A stretch of DNA of 47,765 bases from Clostridiales bacterium (lineage in GTDB: Bacteria > Bacillota > Clostridia > Oscillospirales > Oscillospiraceae): positions 63,840 through 111,604 of the forward strand of contig JAAVHV010000001.1 in NCBI GenBank assembly GCA_014799505.1, read 5' to 3'. The notes under the pieces are model-generated. The model made no database searches. It saw nothing but the letters and a program-made list of their open reading frames with translations, and was not told the origin of the DNA. Shown here piece by piece: positions 40,704 to 47,765 of this stretch (position 1 is its first letter; every line of letters starts with the position of its first letter). A program made the position numbers and the translations under genes.

Positions 40704-40732
40704 ATTATATACTTTACTGAGATAAAAAGCAA
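40704..40732 (-). promoter_or_regulatory. sigma-A promoter of the aro operon
   Basis: Minus strand TTGCTT (40727-40732), 17 bases, TATAAT (40704-40709). Transcription should start near 40697, about 25 bases before the leader peptide. Confidence 0.85.
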
Positions 40733-40749
40733 GAGCTTTTTTCCCCGTC

Positions 40750-40779
40750 TTGACAGGTCAGGTGCTGTGGGAATAAAAT
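40750..40779 (+). promoter_or_regulatory. sigma-A promoter for cinA
   Basis: TTGACA (40750-40755), 18 bases, TAAAAT (40774-40779), about 30 bases before the cinA start. It is back to back with the aro promoter; the -35 elements lie only 17 bases apart. Confidence 0.75.
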
Positions 40780-40809
40780 AAGGAAAGAAATTTCAAGGAG
40801 GCCGCAATC

Positions 40810-42078
40810 ATGAGCCACACGGTGGAAATCTTATCGGTGGGCACCGAGCTGCTGCTGGGCAGCATCGTCAACTCGGATGCCCAGGCCCTCAGCCGGGAGC
40901 TGACCTCCCTGGGGCTGAACGTGCTGTACCACTCTGTTGTGGGGGACAATCCGGGGCGGCTGCGCGCGGCGGTGGAGCTGGCGAAGAGCCGGGCGGACGT
41001 GATCGTCACCACCGGCGGGCTGGGCCCCACCTGCGACGACCTGACCAAGCAGACCCTGGCGGAGTGCTTTGGCAAACAGCTGGTGTTCCACCCCGAGTGC
41101 GCCGAAGGGATTAAATGCTTCTTTCACCGGCAGGGCCGCGAGATGACGGACAACAACCTCCAGCAGGCGTATCTTCCCGAGGGCTGCGACGTGTTGGACA
41201 ACGCCTGGGGCACCGCCCCCGGCTGTGCCTTTGAGGGGTCGGGGACCTACGTGGTCATGCTTCCCGGCCCGCCCAGCGAATGCCTGCCCATGTTCCGGGA
41301 GCGCGCCCTGCCCTGGCTTGCCCGCTTAAGCGAGGGAATCATCCGCTCCCGCACCCTGCGGGTGTTCGGCCTGGGGGAGTCGGCGGTGGAGGCCATGCTC
41401 AGGGACCGAATGAACGAGCTGACCAACCCCACCCTGGCCCCCTACGCCAAGGAAGGCGAGGTGGAGCTGCGCATCACCGCCAAGGCGGACACGGCTAGCG
41501 AGGCGGACGCCCTCATCGCCCCGGTGGAGGTGGAGGTGCGGGCCCTGCTGGGCGGCCTGGTGTATGGCGCGGACGTGTCTGGGCTGGAGCAGGTGGTGCT
41601 GGACGGCCTGCGGGAGCGGGGCCTTACCCTGGGCACCGCGGAGAGCTGCACCGGGGGCCTCATTGCCAAGCGCATCACCGATGTGCCGGGGTCGGCGTCG
41701 GTGTTCAAGGGCGGCGTGGTGAGCTATCACTGCGAGGTAAAAGCGGGTGTGCTGGGGGTGTCCCAGACCCTGCTGGACGAGAAGGGCGCGGTGTGCGCCG
41801 AAGTGGCGGAGCAGATGGCCCAGGGGGCCAGAAAGGTGCTGGGCTGCGACGTGGCGGTGTCCGCCACCGGCGTGGCGGGACCCGACCCGGATGACCGGGG
41901 CAACCCAGTGGGGCTGGTGTTCACCGCGCTGGCCACAACCGACGGCGTCTGGGTGAAGGAGCTGAACCTGGCCAGCCAGAGCGCCCGACGGGATCGCACC
42001 CGCAATTTGGCCGCCAACCACGCCCTGGATATGGTTAGACGATGGATAGCGGGATTGGATCCCGCCGGAATGGCGTGA
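40810..42078 (+). CDS. cinA: CinA-family protein (nicotinamide-nucleotide amidase)
   Basis: Two-domain CinA: an N-terminal molybdopterin-binding-like domain (1-170, starting VEILSVGTELLLGSIVNSD) with ADP-ribose pyrophosphatase activity in some species, and a C-terminal NMN deamidase domain (about 258-422) with GTAESCTGGLIAKRIT (catalytic Ser) and SATGVAGPDPDD. It recycles nicotinamide nucleotides. 422 residues, full length. SD AAGGAGG. Confidence 0.94.
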   Translation: MSHTVEILSVGTELLLGSIVNSDAQALSRELTSLGLNVLYHSVVGDNPGRLRAAVELAKSRADVIVTTGGLGPTCDDLTKQTLAECFGKQLVFHPECAEGIKCFFHRQGREMTDNNLQQAYLPEGCDVLDNAWGTAPGCAFEGSGTYVVMLPGPPSECLPMFRERALPWLARLSEGIIRSRTLRVFGLGESAVEAMLRDRMNELTNPTLAPYAKEGEVELRITAKADTASEADALIAPVEVEVRALLGGLVYGADVSGLEQVVLDGLRERGLTLGTAESCTGGLIAKRITDVPGSASVFKGGVVSYHCEVKAGVLGVSQTLLDEKGAVCAEVAEQMAQGARKVLGCDVAVSATGVAGPDPDDRGNPVGLVFTALATTDGVWVKELNLASQSARRDRTRNLAANHALDMVRRWIAGLDPAGMA

Positions 42079-42105
42079 CAACATAACGAGAAAGGGAGTG
42101 ACAGC

Positions 42106-43242
42106 ATGAGACGCTGGAAGAAGGGCCTGCTGGCGGCAGTGCTGCTGGCAGCGCTGGTGCTGGGTATGACCGGCCCCGCGTTCGGTTCCGGCTCCAACGC
42201 CGAAGTGAACCTGATGGCGGTGAACGAGACGGTGCTGGTGGAGCTCACCACCGAGAATATGCCCCGCACGGTGGGCGGGGTGCTGTACGTGCCCTATACC
42301 ATGCTGTCCAACCTGTCCACCGGCATAGATTTGGGAATAAGCTCCCTGTACAGTACCACCCGGCGCATGGTCGTGGTGACGAACCGGGGGCGGAAGGGAA
42401 TTGTTTTTGACCTCCAGACCAACACTGCCGAGGATTTGGACGGCAATCCGGTGTCCGCCAGGGCTATGGTGCGCAACAACACTGTTTTCGTGCCTATCGA
42501 CTGGCTGTGCCAGTATTTCGGCACGATCAGCTGCTCCCGGACGCCAACCCCGTACGGCACCCTGATCCGGGTGACCAACGCCAACGTGATCCTCAGTGAC
42601 CAGAGTTTTGTGGACGCGGCGGACAGTCTTTTGGCAAGCAGTCTGAGCCACTATCTGGAGTCTGCTGGCAGCGCCAATGCCCAGCCCTCCTCCTCCGGCG
42701 GAGTGCAGACCTCCGAGCCCCCCAGCGGGGCGGAGCTGTACCTGGCGTTCCGCTGCGGGGCCGAGGGGGAGGAGTGCGCCCGGCTGGTGGAAGGCCGGGC
42801 GCTGCGCTCGCTGTTCCTCTTCACACCAGAGCAGCTGGAAGAGTATGACGACCTGGTCCGCCGCCTGGTGGGGGCGGGCCATACGGTGGGGCTGCTCCTG
42901 ACGGATGAGAACACGGAGGACTGCCTGGGCCAGGGGGCGGAAGGGGCGGCGCTGCTGGCCGCCATTGCCCGGTACCCCGCACTGGTGGTCAGCGCTCCCA
43001 ATCTGGACGAACCGGGCCGGGAGGAGCTGGCGGAAGTGGGCTACGCGCTGTGGGACGCCGACGTGTTTGAGGAGGACTATCCCTCCGGCTCCGCCCTGGT
43101 GCGGGGGCTGTCCCCCCAGCGGATGAGCTATGTGGAGCTGGACTGCGGCTCCGGGGGCGCGGCCTTCCTGCGGGATGTGCTGAGCGCCATGGAGGAGGAA
43201 GCGTGTCAGGCGTACCAGCCCACCGCGCCGGCGCTGGCATAA
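42106..43242 (+). CDS. secreted protein with stalk-like N-terminal domain, unknown
   Basis: 378 residues with a signal peptide (1-27, cleavage near AFG-SG). Residues 30-165 resemble the copper-amine-oxidase N-terminal-like domain common in secreted Clostridia proteins (VGGVLYVPYTML, NNTVFVPIDWLCQYFG). A Ser/Pro-rich linker (about 185-205) leads to a C-terminal domain (about 206-365) with RSLFLFTPEQLEEYDDL and GHTVGLLL that looks like a worn polysaccharide-deacetylase barrel lacking the usual metal His and Asp. No function assigned. Confidence 0.7.
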   Translation: MRRWKKGLLAAVLLAALVLGMTGPAFGSGSNAEVNLMAVNETVLVELTTENMPRTVGGVLYVPYTMLSNLSTGIDLGISSLYSTTRRMVVVTNRGRKGIVFDLQTNTAEDLDGNPVSARAMVRNNTVFVPIDWLCQYFGTISCSRTPTPYGTLIRVTNANVILSDQSFVDAADSLLASSLSHYLESAGSANAQPSSSGGVQTSEPPSGAELYLAFRCGAEGEECARLVEGRALRSLFLFTPEQLEEYDDLVRRLVGAGHTVGLLLTDENTEDCLGQGAEGAALLAAIARYPALVVSAPNLDEPGREELAEVGYALWDADVFEEDYPSGSALVRGLSPQRMSYVELDCGSGGAAFLRDVLSAMEEEACQAYQPTAPALA

Positions 43243-43246
43243 AAAG

Positions 43247-43281
43247 AAAGTGTCCGCCCTGGAAAGGGGCGGGCACTTTTT
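43247..43281 (+). terminator. terminator after the secreted protein gene
   Basis: Arms 43247-43259 and 43267-43279 pair over 13 bases (one G-U), followed by a T run to 43281. Confidence 0.85.
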
Positions 43282-43319
43282 CACCCTCTGCGAGAGGGGA
43301 CGGCCTTCGGCGGGGCCCT

Positions 43320-43376
43320 GCCGGGGGCGTTACTTTTCCCACGTGGGAAAAGTAACCAAAAGGACGCTTAGGGGGT
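43320..43376 (-). repeat. intergenic palindrome, copy A
   Basis: A perfect 28-base palindrome at 43329-43356 (arm GTTACTTTTCCCAC), flanked by CCAAAAGGACGCTTAGGGGG. Read on the minus strand it aligns over about 50 bases with copy B at 44358-44430. The remaining bases from 43377 to 43636 are GC-rich with further short inverted repeats and no gene I can support. Confidence 0.7.
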
Positions 43377-43636
43377 ATGGGCCGGTTCGGCTTCGGGAGC
43401 CAAGGGCGCTCCCTCGCTCACAGGCCCCGTCCCCCCTAAGAACCCCCCCTTTTTAAGGGCACGCCGCTTTTTCATGGGTGGTTTCCTTCCGGCTTGCGCG
43501 TCTGACGCATGGAACCCACTTCGCTTTCCGGCCCACAGGGGCCTGAATGTCCTTGAAATGCCCTGCCGGAAGCTCTCCTGGGAACGCCTCCATGCTGCGC
43601 CGCCCACCGCCAGCGCCTGGAGAGAGGGGCGACGGA

Positions 43637-43864
43637 TCACACGCCGTCCCCTTCATCCGCCTCCTCCGTGCGGCCCAGCAGATAATCCGTTGTTACCTCA
43701 AGATAGTCGGCGATTGCAACCAAAGTCTCATAGTCAGGACGGCGGCGGCCACCTTCATAATACTGATATGCACGTGGCGTCATTTTTAAATATTCCGCAA
43801 CTTCTTTTTGCATGAGCCCTTTTTTTGAGCGCGCTTCTCTCAATCGATCCGCAAATGGCACCAT
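43637..43864 (-). CDS. XRE-family transcriptional regulator
   Basis: A 75-residue Cro/CI-type helix-turn-helix protein: FADRLREARSKKGLMQKEVA, MTPRAYQYYEGGRRRPDYET and VAIADYLEVTTDYLLGRTEE match the usual five-helix pattern with the C-terminal LLG. The start at ATG 43864 follows GAGGG by ten bases. It is divergent from a small protein gene, and the region between holds a strong promoter and an inverted repeat that it probably binds. Confidence 0.9.
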   Translation of the reverse strand: MVPFADRLREARSKKGLMQKEVAEYLKMTPRAYQYYEGGRRRPDYETLVAIADYLEVTTDYLLGRTEEADEGDGV

Positions 43865-43879
43865 AATTTTCAATCCCTC

Positions 43880-43928
43880 TTGACACAGTCAGTTTGTTCT
43901 TGTATAATTGAAGCGAACAAAATGACTG
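43880..43928 (+). promoter_or_regulatory. consensus promoter embedded in an operator-like inverted repeat
   Basis: TTGACA (43880-43885), 17 bases, TATAAT (43903-43908): a full consensus match. The arms CAGTCAGTTTGTTC (43886-43899) and GAACAAAATGACTG (43915-43928) are inverted repeats matching at 13 of 14 positions, and the -10 box lies in the 15-base spacer. Binding here would block the promoter and probably also the regulator's own. Confidence 0.85.
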
Positions 43929-43956
43929 TCTACGTTGTTTTAAAGGAGTGTTCTCA

Positions 43957-44211
43957 ATGACCGCCCTGATGGAAATTCTCTATTGCTACGCGCAGGACCA
44001 TGAGGCAGAAGCCCTCTTGGCCCTGGACGATGAGTACAAGGAGTGTGCCCGCTGTACGCGGAAGCAGGAGGTACGCCTTCGGGCCTCGCTGGATAAGGCG
44101 TCTGAAGATATTCTGAATGAGTTTTTGGATGAGCAGAAGCTGCTTCAGTATAAGGAAGAGGGAGCCTATTTCCGCGCCGGCTTTCGGATGGCGCTGGAAC
44201 TGACGCGGTGA
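43957..44211 (+). CDS. small protein, DUF6809-like
   Basis: 84 residues from ATG 43957, eight bases after AGGAG. It is highly charged and helical (LLALDDEYKECARCTRKQEV, then FLDEQKLLQYKEEGAYFRAG), resembling small proteins found beside XRE regulators and in mobile regions of Clostridia. Its promoter is the consensus one above, so it is probably strongly expressed when the regulator is off. Function unknown. Confidence 0.7.
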   Translation: MTALMEILYCYAQDHEAEALLALDDEYKECARCTRKQEVRLRASLDKASEDILNEFLDEQKLLQYKEEGAYFRAGFRMALELTR

Positions 44212-44357
44212 GGGGGCCGACCCATCCAGGCGCAGGCCGTGGGCCGCGTCATATTCAGTGAGTGGACATCGGCGGCAGTGCAAATAGGGGGAAATCCGTG
44301 CGAAAGCCCTACGCGCCGGAAGGGTCACCGTCCTTTGGCAAGCGGAGGCTGGGGATA

Positions 44358-44430
44358 CCTAAGGGGCGGGAGCCCCTTAGGCGCGCTCTTTGGTCACTTT
44401 CTCTCGCGTGAGAGAAAGTGACCCGCCGGA
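44358..44430 (+). repeat. intergenic palindrome, copy B
   Basis: Two perfect hairpins: CCTAAGGGGC with GCCCCTTAGG (44358-44381) and GGTCACTTTCTCTC with GAGAGAAAGTGACC (44392-44423, loop GCGT). It aligns with copy A in the opposite orientation (CCCCT-AG-CG, TTTGGT-ACTTT, GTGA/GTAAC, CCGG). The rest of 44212-44357 shows nothing I can name. Confidence 0.7.
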
Positions 44431-44455
44431 GGCACACCCCCTTGGGGGCAGGGGG

Positions 44456-45628
44456 TTACAGGTCGAGCATGACCCGTTCGATATTGTTGACCGCCTCGTC
44501 CACCAGGCCGTCAACATCAAGGGCCTTCTCGGCCTCCTCCAGCTCCTCCAGCTTCGGTTTGGTGCGGGGGTGCTTGGGGGTGAACACGGTGCAGCAGTCC
44601 TCATAGGGCAGGATGGAGGTCTCAAAGGTGCCGATCTTCCGGGACACCCGGACGATCTCCTCCTTGTCCATGCCCACCAGCGGGCGCAGGACGGGGACGG
44701 TACACACCGCGTCGGTGCATACCATGGCCTCCAGGGTCTGGCTGGCCACCTGGCCCACCGATTCGCCGGTGACCAGGGCATGGATGTCATTCTTTTCCGC
44801 CACCCGGCAGGCAATGCGCATCATGAACCGCCGCATGAGGATGGTGAACAGTTCCTCCGGGCAGGAGCGGCGCAGTTCCTCCTGGATCTTGGTAAAGGGC
44901 ACCACATGGACGCACTGCTTGCCGGTGTAGGGCACCAGCAGGCGGGCCAGCTCCAGCACCTTCTCCTTGGCCTCCGGGGAGGTGTAGGGGTAGGAGTAGT
45001 AGTGGATCATGTCCACGATGACGCCCCGCTTGGCGACCATATAAGAGGACACCGGGGAGTCGATGCCGCCGGACAGCAGGGACAGCGCGCGGCCCCCCAT
45101 GCCCACGGGCAGGCCGCCCGCCCCCGGCTCCGGATCGGCGTGGATGTAGGCGTCGAAGTCCCGAACCTCCACGTGGACGGTCAACTCCGGGTGGTGCATA
45201 TCCGCCGTCAGGTGGGGATATTTGTCGTGGAGCTCGCCTCCCACATACTGGGAGAGCTGGATGGAGGTCATGGGGAAGGTCTTGTCCGCCCGCTTGGACT
45301 CCACCTTGAAGGAGCGGGCCGCTTGCAGCTTGTCCCCCAGGTAGTCCACGGCGCAGGCCACAATGGCGTCCTTGTCCTTGGGGCAGGCCCGGGCGCGGCA
45401 GATGCCCACCGCGCCGAACAGCTTGCCCATGGCCTCCCAGGCGCCCTCGAAGTCGCAGGAGTCGTCCAGGGGCTCCACGTAGGTGGTGGACTGGCGGGTG
45501 TAGACCTTGAACGAACCGTATTTTTTCAGCCGCCGCTTGGCGTTGCCCATCATTTTTTCCTCAAAGCCCCGGCGGTTCAGGCCCTTGAGCACCATCTCTC
45601 CCTGCTTGAGCAGGATGATCTCTTGCAT
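44456..45628 (-). CDS. thiI: tRNA 4-thiouridine sulfurtransferase
   Basis: ThiI adenylates uridine-8 of tRNA and inserts sulfur supplied by a cysteine desulfurase. N-terminal ferredoxin-like and THUMP domains (1-165), then the PP-loop SLLSGGIDSPVSSYM (about 183-197) and GESVGQVASQTLEAM (about 289-303). 390 residues, without the rhodanese extension of enterobacteria. The DCCTVFTPKHPRTKP end motif is typical for Firmicutes. Confidence 0.95.
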   Translation of the reverse strand: MQEIILLKQGEMVLKGLNRRGFEEKMMGNAKRRLKKYGSFKVYTRQSTTYVEPLDDSCDFEGAWEAMGKLFGAVGICRARACPKDKDAIVACAVDYLGDKLQAARSFKVESKRADKTFPMTSIQLSQYVGGELHDKYPHLTADMHHPELTVHVEVRDFDAYIHADPEPGAGGLPVGMGGRALSLLSGGIDSPVSSYMVAKRGVIVDMIHYYSYPYTSPEAKEKVLELARLLVPYTGKQCVHVVPFTKIQEELRRSCPEELFTILMRRFMMRIACRVAEKNDIHALVTGESVGQVASQTLEAMVCTDAVCTVPVLRPLVGMDKEEIVRVSRKIGTFETSILPYEDCCTVFTPKHPRTKPKLEELEEAEKALDVDGLVDEAVNNIERVMLDL

Positions 45629-45661
45629 AACATTCCCTTGCTTTCCGTTTTTTGTCCTCCT

Positions 45662-45690
45662 ATTTTACAGGGACAACAGGCGGCTGTCAA
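45662..45690 (-). promoter_or_regulatory. sigma-A promoter for thiI
   Basis: Minus strand TTGACA (45685-45690), 17 bases, TAAAAT (45662-45667), about 30 bases before the start. Confidence 0.8.
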
Positions 45691-45736
45691 GGGCGGGAGC
45701 GCGGCGGCAGGTGCGCAGGAGATTTTTCTTGCCCCC

Positions 45737-45765
45737 TTGCCCAAGCCGTCGAATTGTGTTAAAAT
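45737..45765 (+). promoter_or_regulatory. candidate promoter for the DUF1846 gene
   Basis: TTGCCC (45737-45742), 17 bases, TAAAAT (45760-45765), about 36 bases before the GTG start. Confidence 0.55.
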
Positions 45766-45801
45766 CTGGGGAGTGTACGCAAAGAGAGAGGGGGAGGGGC
45801 C

Positions 45802-47316
45802 GTGTCGGGAGCGCGGCCTCAAAATCATATGCCAAACAGGATCGGATTTGACAATCAGCGTTATCTGGACACCCAGTCCGCCCACATCCGGGAGCGCATC
45901 GCCCAGTTCGGCGGCAAGCTGTACCTGGAATTCGGCGGAAAGCTGTTCGACGACTACCACGCCGCCCGGGTGCTGCCCGGCTTCGCCCCGGACAGCAAGA
46001 TCAGGATGCTCCTGGAGCTGCGGGACAGCGTGGAGATCGTCATGGCCATCAACGCCGCCGACATCGAGCAGAACAAGGTCCGGGGCGATCTGGGCATCAC
46101 CTACGGCGAGGATGTGCTGCGGCTCATCGACACCTTCCGGGGGGAGGGGCTGTACGTGGGCAGCGTGGCCATCACCCGGTACGCCGCCCAGCCCGCGGCG
46201 GACGCCTTCAAGCGCCGCCTGGAGAACCTGGGGGTGAAGGTATACCTCCACTACCCCATCCCCGGCTACCCCCACGACGTGGCGCGCATCGTGTCCGAGG
46301 AGGGCTTTGGCCGCAGCGACTACATCGAGACCACCCGGCCCCTGGTGGTGGTCACCGCCCCCGGCCCCGGCTCGGGGAAGATGGCCACCTGCCTGTCCCA
46401 GCTCTACCACCATCACGTCCGGGGCGAGCGGGCGGGATACGCCAAGTTTGAGACCTTCCCCATTTGGAATCTGCCCCTAAAACACCCGGTGAATCTGGCC
46501 TATGAGGCGGCCACGGCGGATCTCAACGACGTGAACATGATCGACCCCTTCCACCTCCAGGCCTATGGGGAGACCACGGTGAACTACAACCGGGACGTGG
46601 AGGTGTTCCCGGTGCTCCAGGCCATCTTCGAGCAGATCATGGGGGAGAGCCCCTATAAGTCGCCCACCGACATGGGGGTGAACATGGCGGGCAACTGTGT
46701 CGTGGACGACGAGGCGGTGTGCGCCGCCGCCCGGCAGGAGATCATCCGGCGGTACTACACAGCCCTATGCGACCGCCGCCGGGGTCAGGGCAGCGATGAG
46801 ATCGTGTACAAGCTGGAGCTGCTGATGAAGCAGGCCCAGGCCAGCCCCGAGCTGTGTCCCGTCATTGCCGCCGCCGAGGGGCGGGAGGGGGAGACAGGGG
46901 AGCCCGCCGCCGCCATCCGGCTGTCCGACGGCAGGGTGATCACAGGGGGCACCTCCGAGCTGATGGGGGCTGCCGCCGCGGCTCTGCTCAACGCCCTGAA
47001 GGCCCTGGCGGGCATCGACCAGAAAGAACACCTCATCGCCCGGGAGGCCATCGAGCCCATCCAGGCGCTGAAGGTGGATCATTTGGGCAGCCGCAACCCC
47101 CGCCTGCACAGCGACGAGGTCCTCATTGCCCTGGCCATCTCCACCGCCACGGTGCCCCTGGCGGCCCAGGCGCTGGAAAGCCTGGACAAGCTGCGGGACT
47201 GCGAGGCCCACTCGTCCGTCATCCTCACCGCCGCCGACAGCGGGACATACTCCAAGCTGGGCCTGCGCCTGACCTGCACCCCCCGCTACCAGGGCAGCCA
47301 GCTCTACCACAAGTAA
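45802..47316 (+). CDS. DUF1846 domain protein
   Basis: A 504-residue protein of a conserved Firmicutes family of unknown role. RIGFDNQRYLDTQSAHIRER near the start, APGPGSGKMATCLSQLYH (about 190-207, a P-loop-like glycine stretch) and the ending RLTCTPRYQGSQLYHK are characteristic. GTG 45802 with GGGGGAGGGG upstream is chosen; ATG 45829 has no good ribosome site. No catalytic function is established that I can state. Confidence 0.9.
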   Translation: MSGARPQNHMPNRIGFDNQRYLDTQSAHIRERIAQFGGKLYLEFGGKLFDDYHAARVLPGFAPDSKIRMLLELRDSVEIVMAINAADIEQNKVRGDLGITYGEDVLRLIDTFRGEGLYVGSVAITRYAAQPAADAFKRRLENLGVKVYLHYPIPGYPHDVARIVSEEGFGRSDYIETTRPLVVVTAPGPGSGKMATCLSQLYHHHVRGERAGYAKFETFPIWNLPLKHPVNLAYEAATADLNDVNMIDPFHLQAYGETTVNYNRDVEVFPVLQAIFEQIMGESPYKSPTDMGVNMAGNCVVDDEAVCAAARQEIIRRYYTALCDRRRGQGSDEIVYKLELLMKQAQASPELCPVIAAAEGREGETGEPAAAIRLSDGRVITGGTSELMGAAAAALLNALKALAGIDQKEHLIAREAIEPIQALKVDHLGSRNPRLHSDEVLIALAISTATVPLAAQALESLDKLRDCEAHSSVILTAADSGTYSKLGLRLTCTPRYQGSQLYHK

Positions 47317-47338
47317 AACCGGGCCGCAAAAAAAGAGC

Positions 47339-47367
47339 TTGCAATCCGGGACGGCCTGTGGTATCAT
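47339..47367 (+). promoter_or_regulatory. sigma-A promoter for secG
   Basis: TTGCAA (47339-47344), 17 bases, TATCAT (47362-47367). It leaves a leader of about 57 bases before secG. Confidence 0.7.
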
Positions 47368-47431
47368 ACTTGTTACCTGTGCGGGCCAAGCCCGCTGAAT
47401 CGAAGCCATTACCGAAAGGATTTGAGTCAAA

Positions 47432-47689
47432 ATGACCACCGTTCAGATCGTCGTATCCATCATTTATTTTATCGTGGCGCTGGCCCTCATCGCCGTGGTG
47501 ATGCTCCAGTCCGGCAAGAGCGCCGGCCTGTCCGGCGCCATCGCCGGCGGCGCGGACACCTTCCTGTCCAAGAACAAGGCCAAGTCCGCCGACGCCCGTC
47601 TGGCCAAGATGACCAAGTGGGTGGCCATTGTGTTCATGGTCCTCACCCTGGTGCTGTGCCTGCTGCCCGGTGCGTCCACCGCGGCCTGA
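47432..47689 (+). CDS. secG: preprotein translocase subunit SecG
   Basis: Small membrane subunit of the SecYEG channel. The 85-residue protein has two membrane segments (about 6-24 and 62-81) separated by the polar, Gly-rich loop MLQSGKSAGLSGAIAGGAD with DTFLSKNKAK, the family signature. In Clostridia secG usually precedes rnr and smpB; the window ends before that could be seen, and a terminator follows directly here. Confidence 0.95.
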   Translation: MTTVQIVVSIIYFIVALALIAVVMLQSGKSAGLSGAIAGGADTFLSKNKAKSADARLAKMTKWVAIVFMVLTLVLCLLPGASTAA

Positions 47690-47699
47690 GACAAGCGAG

Positions 47700-47732
47700 A
47701 AAAATCCCCTGTCCATTGGACAGGGGATTTTT
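47700..47732 (+). terminator. terminator after secG
   Basis: Fifteen-base perfect arms (47700-47714, 47718-47732) with loop ATT and a T run. Confidence 0.93.
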
Positions 47733-47765
47733 TTATGCGCGCAAATGCTCGGGCGGGCGGTATTG

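Noticed and set aside
41326-43284. 652-codon antisense frame opposite cinA
   Set aside because: Composition artefact with no recognisable domain.
44390-46237. 615-codon plus-strand frame across thiI
   Set aside because: Antisense to thiI and then out of frame with the DUF1846 gene.
1-47765. tRNA or rRNA genes
   Set aside because: No cloverleaf with TTCRA arm and CCA-adjacent stem, and no rRNA segments, were recognised on reading both strands.

Overview
The window reads as chromosome of a motile, spore-forming, GC-rich member of the Clostridia, most likely an Oscillospiraceae-type gut bacterium (Oscillibacter, Flavonifractor or Lawsonibacter relatives). The reasons are a flagellin gene with a flagellin lysine methylase, a spoIIR sporulation gene, an ECF-type vitamin transporter, sortase B anchoring, intergenic palindromes of a kind common in that group, and Gram-positive style Shine-Dalgarno sites and sigma-A promoters. 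The genus is inference; no rRNA or tRNA gene is present.

1-21.8 kb (plus strand): flagellin (fliC), a strong terminator, then about 21 tightly packed or overlapping genes that look like a flagellin modification island. It starts with fliB and a large sulfotransferase-like protein. A group able to handle activated nucleotides follows: a CysC-like kinase, an IspD/TarI-like cytidylyltransferase, an SDR epimerase and a PHP phosphoesterase. A glycosyltransferase and a radical-SAM protein come next. A more AT-rich block holds a methyltransferase, GNAT, ATP-grasp, amidohydrolase and RraA-like gene. The island ends in a dTDP-deoxyaminosugar set: VioA-like aminotransferase, NDP-hexose 2,3-dehydratase, Gfo/Idh ketoreductase, rfbA and rfbB. 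rfbC and rfbD are absent, so the end sugar is probably an amino-2,6-dideoxyhexose and not rhamnose.

21.9-31.1 kb: an ECF transporter S component sits behind a leader with a terminator, followed by a small kinase and, on the minus strand, a HAD phosphatase. Also on the minus strand are a class B sortase and a 630-residue surface protein with signal peptide, beta-helix repeats, Pro-Thr linker and VPQTG anchor. This surface gene is preceded by two back-to-back cyclic-di-GMP-I riboswitch aptamers. Next come an AP2-domain protein, a sigma/anti-sigma pair, spoIIR with a ribosome site buried in a long hairpin, a striking cluster of hairpins, and ispE.

31.1-40.7 kb (minus strand): a hydrolase gene, then a nearly complete shikimate-phenylalanine operon, in transcription order aroF, DUF6054-like, aroB, aroA, aroC, gamma-carbonic anhydrase, pheA, aroK, aroQ, aroE. 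Its leader encodes a 31-residue peptide with eight Phe/Tyr/Trp codons followed by a terminator, so transcription attenuation by aromatic amino acids is likely.

40.7-47.8 kb: cinA, a secreted protein of unknown role, an XRE regulator divergent from a small protein with a consensus promoter inside an inverted repeat (the pair flanked by oppositely oriented copies of an intergenic repeat), thiI, a DUF1846 protein and secG.

Taken together, the window encodes both a motile surface (modified flagella) and a c-di-GMP-controlled adhesive or anchored surface, beside ordinary housekeeping genes.
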